From the NCBI GenBank assembly GCA_021805625.1, contig JAJZEU010000027.1, positions 1 to 12,627 on the forward strand: DNA of 12,627 bases, read 5' to 3'. The notes below the pieces were generated by a model. That model was not told the origin of the DNA, did not search any database, and saw nothing but the letters and a program-made list of their open reading frames with translations. This DNA is from Microcaldota archaeon (lineage in GTDB: Archaea > Micrarchaeota > Micrarchaeia > Micrarchaeales > CABMGC01). The position numbers and the translations under genes were made by a program. Every line of letters begins with the position of its first letter. The first letter of the stretch is position 1. This document shows positions 1-7,230 of the stretch, piece after piece.

Positions 1-19
1 GAATAAGAGTACTGTAATA

Positions 20-853
20 GTGGTTTCGTTGGCCAACATTAACTCGTTTATTTACTATATCTTGATCATACTCGCTTTCTTCTTCGTAATGCTAACGGCC
101 ATGGTGCCCGGCTACATAATAAGGTTTGTGTTAGTTATACTTGCACTGATTTTTGATATACTCGCCTTCTCTATGAGGTTCTACAGCTACATCTTCATGC
201 CAATGGTGAGGATGAAGAACAGGACAGCTGTATTGAACAGCGATGTGCCTTTCGTCATGTCGCCCTCAGGGAATGCCATAATAGTAAGAAAGGGCGGCGA
301 CGTCTACGCCAGCGCATTCGTGAAAATTCCCATATATAGGTCTGCAACAGAGATGAGCGATGACGAAAAGCTGGACTTCGCAAAGATGTTCAGCAGGATT
401 GTGTCGCTGAACAGGAATATCACGAAGATATCTTCGCAGCTCTACATAATAAACAAGGATGAGTATATCTCGAACATAAGGACAAAGCTGGATGAAGCAG
501 AAGACAGGTATCAGAAGGCAATGAGCGGCAAGGACAGCCAGACACAGACTGATCGTGTGAAGGGAGAAGTGACGATGTGGCACAACCTTTACGATAACGT
601 AAGCAGGGCGCAGTCTAGGGCACTGATAGCTTATGCTATGGTAACGGCTATTGGCGGCACAGATGAGGAAGCAACAAATCTCGCCGTACAGAGAGCGGAA
701 GAAACTGCAGTGGGCATAGGAACCGCACTCGGGATAAATGCGACTGTCGCTGCAGGCCAGGAAATACTGGTATTCGTGGAGCCAGAATATGCTATACCGT
801 TCTCTACAGTAAGTGCAGAACTGAGGGAGAAGGCCGTAGAAGAGGGATTGTGA
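20..853 (+). CDS. Two-TM membrane protein with VirB4 N-domain-like soluble part (copy 1)
   Basis: A protein of about 277 residues with two hydrophobic helices near the N terminus (about 10-29 and 33-55), then a soluble domain from about residue 75 to the end. The soluble part has a beta-rich start (GNAIIVRKGGDVYASAFVKI), a MFSRIVSLNRNITKISSQLY segment, a long charged helix (about 147-200) and an end containing GQEILVFVEPEYAIP. This order resembles the N-terminal domain of VirB4/TraC ATPases, and the two TMs resemble PrgI/VirB3; that reading is inference. It is a paralogue of the next gene: same length, same architecture, and G-E-F-YA-P conserved near the end. It probably forms the membrane base for the ATPase two genes downstream. 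The start is uncertain: GTG at 20 is used here, but the frame is open to the window edge, so the true start may lie upstream. Confidence 0.8.
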   Translation: MVSLANINSFIYYILIILAFFFVMLTAMVPGYIIRFVLVILALIFDILAFSMRFYSYIFMPMVRMKNRTAVLNSDVPFVMSPSGNAIIVRKGGDVYASAFVKIPIYRSATEMSDDEKLDFAKMFSRIVSLNRNITKISSQLYIINKDEYISNIRTKLDEAEDRYQKAMSGKDSQTQTDRVKGEVTMWHNLYDNVSRAQSRALIAYAMVTAIGGTDEEATNLAVQRAEETAVGIGTALGINATVAAGQEILVFVEPEYAIPFSTVSAELREKAVEEGL

Positions 854-1680
854 TGGATGAAGAAACTATAATGTACCTTGCGCTTTCAGGAGTGGTAGTG
901 CTCCTGATGCTCTTCTTCATAGGCGGCTATGGTCCTTTCAAGATCGCTGTTGTCATACTGGCGATTATTGCGCTGCTGATTATAGCGCTAATAAACTTCG
1001 CCGACTTCCTAGTATTTCCGCTCTTTACATCAATTCTCAACATCAAAATCATACCCGCGAAGGACTGCTACATACCCAAAAAGCAGAACTGCACCATAAA
1101 GAACATCAGTGGTCTGTATTATGCCACGGGCTATCTCACTGCAAATGTGTACAGTTATGCTTTCTCTGCGGAGAAGATAGAGGAAACAGAGGACATGCAG
1201 CTAGTTTCTGCTCCGGAGAAATGGGAAAGGATACTTATGAATATATCATTCCCGTTCAAGTTCAGTACTATAACATTTGCGCATGAGCTCCAAGAATATA
1301 GAGAGGGCCTTGAAGGAAAACGCGGCTTCCTCGAATTCCAGCTCTCCAAGGAGATGAACGGCAGCAATCCCAGCCAGATGGCGATAGACGACTTCCAGAG
1401 GAGGATAAATGTGCTGCAGGCGAGGATAGACAGAATCTCCAGCGGGGAAAGACCCGTTGGTAGCCTGATGTACATAGAGACTACCGCGGTTGGAGTAAGC
1501 GAGAAGGCAGCAATGGATGCGCTTGACAATCAACTCAACCAATTGCAGACAGCATTCAATGCCCTTGACCTCCAGATTTCAAGAGTGGTAGGAAGGGAAC
1601 TCTATCTCCTGTTCAACTTCAACTATGCACTTCCAATTACGACAGGAGAGATGACAAAGCTCTTCGAAGAGCAGAGGTAG
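850..1680 (+). CDS. Two-TM membrane protein with VirB4 N-domain-like soluble part (copy 2)
   Basis: A protein of about 276 residues, paralogous to the preceding gene. Two hydrophobic helices lie at about 8-25 and 30-57. A soluble domain follows, with the ISFPFKFSTITFAHELQEY segment, a long helix (about 145-200) and an end containing GRELYLLFNFNYALPITT, which matches GQEILVFVEPEYAIPFST of copy 1. GTG at 850 gives the longest frame. ATG at 853 is more likely, because it overlaps the upstream TGA stop (TGATG) and sits 5 bases after the Shine-Dalgarno AGAGGGA at 841-847. The overlap implies translational coupling, so the two paralogues are probably made together, perhaps as a hetero-oligomer. By inference it is a PrgI/VirB3-like membrane segment fused to a VirB4-type N-terminal domain, with the motor supplied by the next gene. 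The exact family is unconfirmed. Confidence 0.82.
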   Translation: MMDEETIMYLALSGVVVLLMLFFIGGYGPFKIAVVILAIIALLIIALINFADFLVFPLFTSILNIKIIPAKDCYIPKKQNCTIKNISGLYYATGYLTANVYSYAFSAEKIEETEDMQLVSAPEKWERILMNISFPFKFSTITFAHELQEYREGLEGKRGFLEFQLSKEMNGSNPSQMAIDDFQRRINVLQARIDRISSGERPVGSLMYIETTAVGVSEKAAMDALDNQLNQLQTAFNALDLQISRVVGRELYLLFNFNYALPITTGEMTKLFEEQR

Positions 1681-1693
1681 GAAGGATGATAGT

Positions 1694-3196
1694 ATGAGCC
1701 AACTAAAAGTGCAGCACCTGATGAGCAACGAACTGGCTAAGAGAGCCTTCTTCAGCAGGCCGCCGGAACCGCCAGCCGACTTTCTGCTCAACGACCCGTC
1801 AAACTCAATCTTCATAGGCATAACAAAGCTCTTCAACACACCATTTACCTGGAACTTCGATGGCCTTACCAACCCGCATATTGCCGTCGTTGGGATAACT
1901 GGCGCGGGAAAGAGCTTTTTCGTCAAGACCTTCCTGATAAGGGCGAGCTACATCTGGAACACAAATGCCATAATAATAGACTGGGCTGGAGAGTACAAGG
2001 CTTGGGTCAAGCAGAGCGGCGGCACAATCGTATCGCTTGCGAAAGGAGACTACATAAACATAATGGATCTTTCAGGCATGAAGCCCCTGGACAGGACGAA
2101 GCAGATCATGACCTCTTTGGAGATACTTACCGACATAAGCGACTTTCCGGAACAGAAGAGGCTGACAGAGGAAGCAATAGAGCAGGCTTATGTAAATGCA
2201 GGATTTGTGCTTTCAGAGATTGCTGATCCGAAGAGGGAAGCGCCGACGCTCAAGAACTGCATATCTTTGCTTGAGGAAAAGCTGCAGGAAGGCACCTATG
2301 AATATCCTGCTGAACTGGAGAACGCAGTCTACAGGCTGAGGCAGTTCGCCAGGGAGGGCGAAGACTACTTCGCAAAGAAGAGCACGCTTGACCTTGGGAA
2401 GCTCGCATCGTCAGGACTCGTTGACATAGACCTCTCCGCACTGCCTGACGAGAAGTTCAGGGCTCTTGCCGCACTCTTCATTTTGCAGTCGCTAAAGGAA
2501 AAGATGCGCATGGAGGGATGGAACGCATCGAAAGGGCTGAAGGCCATAGTGGTACTTGACGAAGCGTGGAAGATTGCAAGCGACGAGAGGAGCGATGCTG
2601 TGATGATAGTTAGGGAAGGCAGGAAGTACCAGTTCGGACTAATCGTTGCTTCGCAGAATCCTACAGATATCAACGAGGCAATATTCTCGAACGTAGGCAC
2701 AACCTTCATACTCAGGATAAAGTTCGAAAAGTTCCTCAACTACCTGCAGGGCTCAATGAACTTCTCCGATTTCATGAGGAGGGAGATAGGCAAATTTGGA
2801 GTCGGGCAGGCAGCGATAGAGATGTCGTTCCAGACATCAGTGCAGTTTCCGGAAGTGTTTCTGATAAACAGGGTAGTGGGAGAGGTGCCCCTGGATGTAT
2901 ATACGATAACGCTCTCGGAGATACTTAACACTGAGGAGATGGCGGACCAGAACGTGCAGAAAGAATACTACTTCGAGAAGATAGACCTAAATGGCAAGCT
3001 CATAGAAAACAATGTGAGCGCATCTACAATAGACGTGCTCTTCGCGGAGATGGACAAGAAGAACAGGTTCGTGGACGTGCGTGCATTTGCGCAGATACTG
3101 TTGCAGCAGCAGGTAGGAAAGCAGGACGTCATATCGGTGCTAAGGGGAATGGGTCTTACCGATTCCACCATAACAAGAATATTCACATACCTTTAG
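1694..3196 (+). CDS. HerA/VirB4-family ATPase with C-terminal helical-repeat domain
   Basis: A 500-residue P-loop ATPase without a membrane segment. The Walker A motif is GITGAGKS (67-74), followed by IIIDWAGEY (93-101), the position where VirB4/HerA proteins carry a D-x-x-x-EY motif. Walker B is IVVLDEAW (285-292). The segment REGRKYQFGLIVASQNPTDI (307-326) matches the RK-fg-l-a-Q motif of HerA/VirB4/TraC ATPases. VirB4 proteins normally carry about 250 residues ahead of Walker A; here there are only about 66, and the missing part is plausibly supplied by the two preceding genes. Residues 429-500 form an extra helical domain homologous to the protein encoded next. It starts 13 bases after the previous stop, with a GGAAGG ribosome site. 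Its role is probably to energise transport of DNA or protein across the membrane; the substrate cannot be read from the sequence. A HerA helicase role is less likely because no nurA, mre11 or rad50 is nearby. Confidence 0.88.
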   Translation: MSQLKVQHLMSNELAKRAFFSRPPEPPADFLLNDPSNSIFIGITKLFNTPFTWNFDGLTNPHIAVVGITGAGKSFFVKTFLIRASYIWNTNAIIIDWAGEYKAWVKQSGGTIVSLAKGDYINIMDLSGMKPLDRTKQIMTSLEILTDISDFPEQKRLTEEAIEQAYVNAGFVLSEIADPKREAPTLKNCISLLEEKLQEGTYEYPAELENAVYRLRQFAREGEDYFAKKSTLDLGKLASSGLVDIDLSALPDEKFRALAALFILQSLKEKMRMEGWNASKGLKAIVVLDEAWKIASDERSDAVMIVREGRKYQFGLIVASQNPTDINEAIFSNVGTTFILRIKFEKFLNYLQGSMNFSDFMRREIGKFGVGQAAIEMSFQTSVQFPEVFLINRVVGEVPLDVYTITLSEILNTEEMADQNVQKEYYFEKIDLNGKLIENNVSASTIDVLFAEMDKKNRFVDVRAFAQILLQQQVGKQDVISVLRGMGLTDSTITRIFTYL

Positions 3197-3222
3197 ATAT
3201 TATCATAGATAGATGTGTTTCG

Positions 3223-3519
3223 ATGGGAGAGACATTTGCGATAAATAGGATTGACCTCAGGAGGATGCTGACAATACTTGGCGTGGGGGACAAGAATATA
3301 GACAGCCTTGAAGCAGGCCTTGCAAGGATGCACAGGCATGCCAATGCGGTGGCGTTTGCAGGCATGCTGCAGAAGGCGGGACTCAGGCAGGGAGACATAA
3401 CAAACATATTCAGGAGGATAGGAATCGACGACGTAAGGATTACGGCAATAATGAACAACCTTGATGAAGAGAAGATAAACCAAGCTTACGGCAGGGTGGT
3501 GGAGCTTGTCGTGGAATAG
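3223..3519 (+). CDS. Small helical-repeat protein homologous to the ATPase C-terminus
   Basis: A 98-residue, mostly helical protein with no membrane segment or cysteine. Residues 9-80 align without gaps to residues 429-500 of the preceding ATPase, with 22 of 72 positions identical by my count. These include the AFA, R-x-x-G and IT-x-I positions. Within the domain, a unit of about 18-20 residues repeats: LTILGVGDKNIDSLEAGL, LQKAGLRQGDITNIFRRI and FRRIGIDDVRITAIMNNL. This suggests short helical hairpins. It lies 26 bases after the ATPase and belongs to the same run. It may pack against the ATPase C-terminal domain, or compete with it for a shared partner; this is inference. ATG at 3223 is the only conventional start in the short open stretch upstream, and its Shine-Dalgarno signal is weak. 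No known family is recognised. Confidence 0.75.
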   Translation: MGETFAINRIDLRRMLTILGVGDKNIDSLEAGLARMHRHANAVAFAGMLQKAGLRQGDITNIFRRIGIDDVRITAIMNNLDEEKINQAYGRVVELVVE

Positions 3520-3528
3520 GGTGGGCAA

Positions 3529-3906
3529 ATGCAAAAAAGCTACTGCATAATCTGCGGAAACGAACGCGAAGGCATAGAGATACGTGAGGATCACGTCATA
3601 AAGGCTGTGAAATGGTTCAAGACAAACATTACAAAAAACGAAAAGAACAACAGACTCGTAGTGTGCAGGGAGTGCTACCCAAAGTATGAAAAGGCGAGGC
3701 GCAGGTACCAATCAAGAAGGATAACATATACTGTACTAGGGATAATCTTCGCTGCCATAAGTCTGATCGTTTCTCCAAGGTTAGAAACTCTTGCAATGGC
3801 GGTTCTGGTGATTGCTCTTCTGTATGCTCTTTCTTACCTGAGCTACACGCCGCAGCTCAGCATAAGGGTAGATAGGCATAGCAGAGGAACGCCAAGAGAT
3901 AAATAA
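3529..3906 (+). CDS. Zinc-ribbon protein with two C-terminal membrane helices
   Basis: A 125-residue protein. The N-terminal part has two CxxC pairs, C6-x-x-C9 (YCIICGNE) and C46-x-x-C49 (VVCRECYPKY), about 37 residues apart, as in a zinc-ribbon or treble-clef knuckle. A basic stretch (about 51-64, KYEKARRRYQSRR) leads into two hydrophobic helices (about 66-82 and 87-105), and the tail is short and basic. By positive-inside logic, the zinc module and the tail should both be cytoplasmic. It starts 9 bases after the previous stop, with GGGTGGG just upstream of the ATG. The position suggests an accessory membrane subunit of the ATPase cluster, perhaps contacting nucleic acid or another subunit; no function can be assigned from the sequence. 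Confidence 0.78.
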   Translation: MQKSYCIICGNEREGIEIREDHVIKAVKWFKTNITKNEKNNRLVVCRECYPKYEKARRRYQSRRITYTVLGIIFAAISLIVSPRLETLAMAVLVIALLYALSYLSYTPQLSIRVDRHSRGTPRDK

Positions 3907-3921
3907 TTAAAGATTGGCTGG

Positions 3922-3928
3922 TATTATA
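3922..3928 (+). promoter_or_regulatory. Possible internal TATA box
   Basis: TATTATA lies in the 45-base gap between the zinc-ribbon gene and the coiled-coil gene, the widest gap in this cluster. Its centre is about 27 bases before the GTG at 3952, which would give a leaderless transcript. A second AT-rich stretch (TAAATAATTAAAG, about 3900-3912) is an alternative. The match is weak. Confidence 0.3.
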
Positions 3929-3951
3929 GTTCTTGATCGCTGAGTGGTAAA

Positions 3952-4674
3952 GTGCCTGAAGAAGAGATAGTGCCTAAAGTAGAGGAGATAGCCTTTGCGG
4001 GCAAGCTAATTGGGAGCTTTGAGGATATCAAAAAGAAAGTTGATATGCTCCCATTCTTCTCCTCGAAGATAGAGAACAGCGAGACAAGCATAGCTAGGGT
4101 GGAGAGCAGGAACATAAAGAAGAAGCCTTTTCTCTTTTACATAGTAAGGATAAGGAATGAAGGAATAAGCATAGTATACTCCATCGCGCCTGATACAAGC
4201 GAGAGGATGAGGAGGCTTGCTGTGGTAAAGAATGTTGCCTCGCTGCTATCGATGATAACAGACTATTATCAAGTAGACCAGGTGCGCTTCCTGCAATACG
4301 TAGACTCTGTCATAGATGACGTGTTAAATGGCCTTTCGCAGAGCTACAGCACGCTCTTCAATAAGTACGACGCGCTGCTCTCGGAGTACAGGGAGTACAA
4401 GAGGCTCAATATGGAGCTTACTGCATCGAACAGGAACCTAGCCATACAAGCATCGCAGCTCAAGAATGAGAACAACCAGCTCAAGGGCGACCTCGCGACC
4501 CTGCAGACCTATTCGGATGAATCGCTGATGGCAATGTTGCAGGACTGGATAGAGACACATAACAACTCCATAGACATTGACGAGTTTGCCGGGAACTACA
4601 AGCTCCCCTCACCTAGAGTAGAACAGATGCTCGACAAGATGGTTTCCCTTGGCTACATAGAGCTCAAGAACTAG
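3952..4674 (+). CDS. Coiled-coil protein with C-terminal winged helix
   Basis: A 240-residue soluble protein. Residues about 10-120 form an unrecognised alpha/beta domain, with a FLFYIVRIRNEGISIVYSI strand pair. Residues about 128-186 are a coiled coil (SEYREYKRLNMELTASNR, then QLKNENNQLKGDLATLQ). Residues about 190-240 look like a winged helix (LMAMLQDWIETH, LPSPRVEQMLDKMVSLGYIE). No membrane segment is seen. The start is GTG at 3952; a TGA closes the frame at 3934-3936, leaving little room for another start. It may be a DNA- or protein-binding adaptor, or a scaffold for the ATPase complex. The stop TAG is followed in the same reading frame by the small 53-residue gene. Confidence 0.8.
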   Translation: MPEEEIVPKVEEIAFAGKLIGSFEDIKKKVDMLPFFSSKIENSETSIARVESRNIKKKPFLFYIVRIRNEGISIVYSIAPDTSERMRRLAVVKNVASLLSMITDYYQVDQVRFLQYVDSVIDDVLNGLSQSYSTLFNKYDALLSEYREYKRLNMELTASNRNLAIQASQLKNENNQLKGDLATLQTYSDESLMAMLQDWIETHNNSIDIDEFAGNYKLPSPRVEQMLDKMVSLGYIELKN

Positions 4675-4677
4675 CTG

Positions 4678-4839
4678 ATGCCGATGAAGTACTACGTGAC
4701 TGTAAATAAGAAGGTGCAGCACATAAGGAGCTACAACGTTCTCAAGAGGGTACGGGGGGACCAGAACGCACTCTCGAGGGCGATGCAGAAGCTAGTCGAA
4801 AGATATCTGCTCAAGAAGAAGAGCTCGGAGGGGGTTTAG
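4678..4839 (+). CDS. Small basic protein, 53 residues, possible HTH fragment
   Basis: An ORF of 54 codons that starts with ATG 3 bases after the preceding TAG and ends 6 bases before the next start. It is in the same frame as the upstream gene, separated only by TAG CTG. The product starts MPMKYYVTVNKKVQHI and is strongly basic. The segment DQNALSRAMQKLVERYLLKK resembles the recognition helix and following helix of a winged-helix domain (compare S-R-A-L-x-x-L-E-x-x-G-L-I). It fills an otherwise empty 171-base gap exactly, and the Shine-Dalgarno of the next gene lies inside its last codons, as expected in an operon. It could be a real small protein, or the separated C-terminus of the preceding protein. 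ATG at 4684 is an alternative start. Confidence 0.6.
   Translation: MPMKYYVTVNKKVQHIRSYNVLKRVRGDQNALSRAMQKLVERYLLKKKSSEGV
4827..4834 (+). promoter_or_regulatory. Strong ribosome binding site for the 790-residue protein
   Basis: GGAGGGGG, 11 bases before the ATG at 4846. It is embedded in the last sense codons of the 53-residue ORF and supports the ATG at 4846 as the start of the large membrane protein. Confidence 0.6.
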
Positions 4840-4845
4840 AAACTT

Positions 4846-7218
4846 ATGGCAGGCAGGAAGACCAAGGTGCTCGTAGCGGTAGTGGTCGCAGTAATCATAG
4901 TCGCACTTATTGCGAGCCTTGCCATATACATAGGTAACCTTACGCGATCTCTTCATTCTGTAAATTCAACGCGTGCATTTGGAGTCATATCATTTGGAGG
5001 GTCGATAAGCAGCGCAAGCGCGCTCACGTACAGCGATGCTGCTGGCTTGGTAGGATACGCACTCGTGAGCTACAGCGCCACGAATGTAAGCAGCGTGGCA
5101 ATGAATCTTTCCATCTACACCGAAAATCCTGACTTCAGGATATACCTGCTTAACGTGAGCAGTTACTGCTACGACTGCTTCAACGAGCAGCAGCTTCTGT
5201 CTGGACTCAGCAGTTCCCTTGCCGCATACGGCCTGATGACCAACCAGAGCACCTTTTCGTTTGTCGGTATTAGCAACATAGGCAGCATCCCCAACGGCTC
5301 AATAGTCATAATACCCTCTGGGCTCATACCCACAGTGCTCATGCCGGCCGGCAATAACACCGGCATAACTTCGCTCCTCAATCGCCAAGACGCTGTGATT
5401 TATGTTGGGGACAATTTCAACAGGAGCATCGGCACAGATGGTATAATATTCTCGACGAGTCAACAGCAGCTCAACACCCTCAGGCAGTATGGCATAGCAA
5501 CAGCGGGGCTTAACAGTACACGCTCCAGATATACCAAAACCGGTGGCAACTTCACTTTTAGCAATCTCACCTTTAGTTTTGTCGGCGGCTCGAACTACGG
5601 CCCAGTCGCATATGTAAGGGCCGGCAATGGCACGCTGATCGCATTCTCCAATTATGAGACTTTCGGATGGAACAATGCAAGCGCAGAGGCGAGAGACATC
5701 GCTTTGTCGGTAGAATCAAGATTCTGGATGAACGCACTGGCGAGCGGGACTTATGGCTTCTCTGTGCAGCAACATGCTAACGGCACCGCCGGCGTTTTCA
5801 CAACGGCATCGTACCCACAGTACAGCAACGCATCGGCGCAGGAACTGAATGATTCCTATGCTTTCGTGAAGGTCTTTGCGAGAAACGGCACTGCAGGCAC
5901 GATAGATAACCTGTACTCGAGGGTGCACTTCGAACAGAACGGCTCGTTGAGCATGCCAGGCAGCATAGCCCAGACCCAGAGCGTGCCAATACAGATAGCG
6001 ATGAATGTGAACGGCACTGCACTGCAAAGCGTGTCTCCACACATCGACATATACAACAGGAACATGAGCTACATCTCAACTATACCAATAGGCTTTTTCA
6101 ATACCTCCACCAACCTCAACATAATAAAGTACACCTCTTTCTCGCTGCCGCAGGGCTCTTACATTGCCATTCTCAGGAACTTCTACGATAGGTATTATTC
6201 TGCGGCATTCTTCCAGATGGGAAATGTTACCATAACTCCAGTGCTCCTTTCGTTCTCCAACGGCACGTTCGTATTTTCAGTGAGCAGCAACAACTACCAA
6301 ATAGCGAACGCTACGTACAGTGTGGAGCTCAACGGGCAGTACAACTACAGCGGCGTGGTTGAAAATGGCAGGATATATTACACACTGCCAAAGGGTACAG
6401 TAGTGTCTTACGGCAACGAGAGTTTCGGCTTCGGACTTTTTGGCACCAGATACACCTACTCGGAGAACTATGTAAAGAAGATATTCCACATCCCCACCTT
6501 TTACATAGAGTTCGCGATCATAGCGATAGTGGTGGTAATGCTCAACCTGCTGCTCAGGGCCCCCATCAGGGATGATTACTACATAGACGTGCAGGAGTTC
6601 CCGCTTGTGAAGAAATCCACAGTCAAGACAACTACAGACCAGGTGGTAAACGTATTTAACAGAGTGAACATGATGTACCACTGGCATTACATGCCGCTGA
6701 CTCCTGAAGAAGTGAAGAATGGCATAGGCGGCGTGATAAAGTACAACAACATGCCTGTATCGATAACCCTTCAGAACACGCAGGAGATGCTTAGCTATCT
6801 TGTAGATAAAGGTAGCATAGTCTTCGCTGGGAACTACTATGCGCCGAAGAAGTGGGTTGCGGATTCGAATCATGATGTGGAGTACCTTGCGATATTCAGG
6901 AAGCTCAGGGATTACTGCGTGGCCCACGCGATGCTCTTCACAGACATAGATAGCAGTGAGGTAGCTGATGTAAGCATCACGAAGAGCGGCGTGCAGATCT
7001 ATATACTGATATATTCCGGCATTTCCGGAATGAAGAAGATATCCCTGGCAGCAGGTTCGAAATGGTACATCATCTTCATAAACGACGAAGCAAGGAGGAA
7101 TTTCCAGGACAAGCTCTACGAGGCTTCAGGAGACGAGGCGGAAGCCCTTAAGATGGGAATATACTACAGCTATGTAAAGCTTGCCGATACAGACAATCTT
7201 AACGCCATAGTGATTTGA
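4846..7218 (+). CDS. Large sequon-rich envelope protein with cytosolic winged-helix-like domain
   Basis: A 790-residue protein. Residues 7-29 are a hydrophobic signal anchor after basic MAGRKTK. Residues about 30-548 are rich in Ser, Thr and Asn, with about 27 N-x-S/T sequons by my count. A second membrane helix lies at about 551-570, and residues 571-790 form a C-terminal domain with no sequon. This contrast argues that the middle is extracellular and N-glycosylated and the tail cytosolic. C108 and C111 (YCYDC) are the only cysteine pair outside. The outer part has alternating strands such as SIVIIPSGL, DAVIYVGDN and GTLIAFSNYETFGW, which may be a flavodoxin- or amidotransferase-like fold, but this is weak. 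The first cytosolic section, about 612-668, reads like a winged helix (LTPEEVKNGIGGVIKY, TQEMLSYLVDKGSIVFAG). It is the last gene of the run and ends 12 bases from the convergent topVIB. It could be the cell-surface or partner-contact component of the ATPase machine, or a sensor linking the outside to cytosolic DNA. Family unrecognised. Confidence 0.85.
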   Translation: MAGRKTKVLVAVVVAVIIVALIASLAIYIGNLTRSLHSVNSTRAFGVISFGGSISSASALTYSDAAGLVGYALVSYSATNVSSVAMNLSIYTENPDFRIYLLNVSSYCYDCFNEQQLLSGLSSSLAAYGLMTNQSTFSFVGISNIGSIPNGSIVIIPSGLIPTVLMPAGNNTGITSLLNRQDAVIYVGDNFNRSIGTDGIIFSTSQQQLNTLRQYGIATAGLNSTRSRYTKTGGNFTFSNLTFSFVGGSNYGPVAYVRAGNGTLIAFSNYETFGWNNASAEARDIALSVESRFWMNALASGTYGFSVQQHANGTAGVFTTASYPQYSNASAQELNDSYAFVKVFARNGTAGTIDNLYSRVHFEQNGSLSMPGSIAQTQSVPIQIAMNVNGTALQSVSPHIDIYNRNMSYISTIPIGFFNTSTNLNIIKYTSFSLPQGSYIAILRNFYDRYYSAAFFQMGNVTITPVLLSFSNGTFVFSVSSNNYQIANATYSVELNGQYNYSGVVENGRIYYTLPKGTVVSYGNESFGFGLFGTRYTYSENYVKKIFHIPTFYIEFAIIAIVVVMLNLLLRAPIRDDYYIDVQEFPLVKKSTVKTTTDQVVNVFNRVNMMYHWHYMPLTPEEVKNGIGGVIKYNNMPVSITLQNTQEMLSYLVDKGSIVFAGNYYAPKKWVADSNHDVEYLAIFRKLRDYCVAHAMLFTDIDSSEVADVSITKSGVQIYILIYSGISGMKKISLAAGSKWYIIFINDEARRNFQDKLYEASGDEAEALKMGIYYSYVKLADTDNLNAIVI

Positions 7219-7230
7219 AGATCTGCCATG

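Noticed and set aside
1155..1926. Overlapping minus-strand ORFs opposite the left cluster
   Set aside because: They lie opposite strong plus-strand genes, have no family resemblance, and show the composition expected of antisense frames.
3930..4005. A tRNA-like D-arm (GCTGAGTGGTAAAGTGCCTG) before the coiled-coil gene
   Set aside because: No T-arm (GGTTCRAATCC-type) or matching acceptor stem follows, and the sequence runs into a well-supported coding frame.
5341..5366. Inverted repeat ATGCCGG / CCGGCAT inside the envelope-protein gene
   Set aside because: The 7-base arms sit in the middle of a coding region and are explained by Pro-Ala-Gly and Thr-Gly-Ile codons.
6277..6927. A 216-codon minus-strand ORF opposite the envelope protein
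   Set aside because: It is the complement of a clear coding frame, has an odd His/Val/Tyr-rich composition and no promoter or Shine-Dalgarno.
7013..7031. Perfect inverted repeat ATTCCGG / CCGGAAT with a 5-base loop
   Set aside because: It lies inside the envelope-protein coding region and encodes an ordinary SGISG stretch; there is no T run after it and nothing marks it as a terminator or site.
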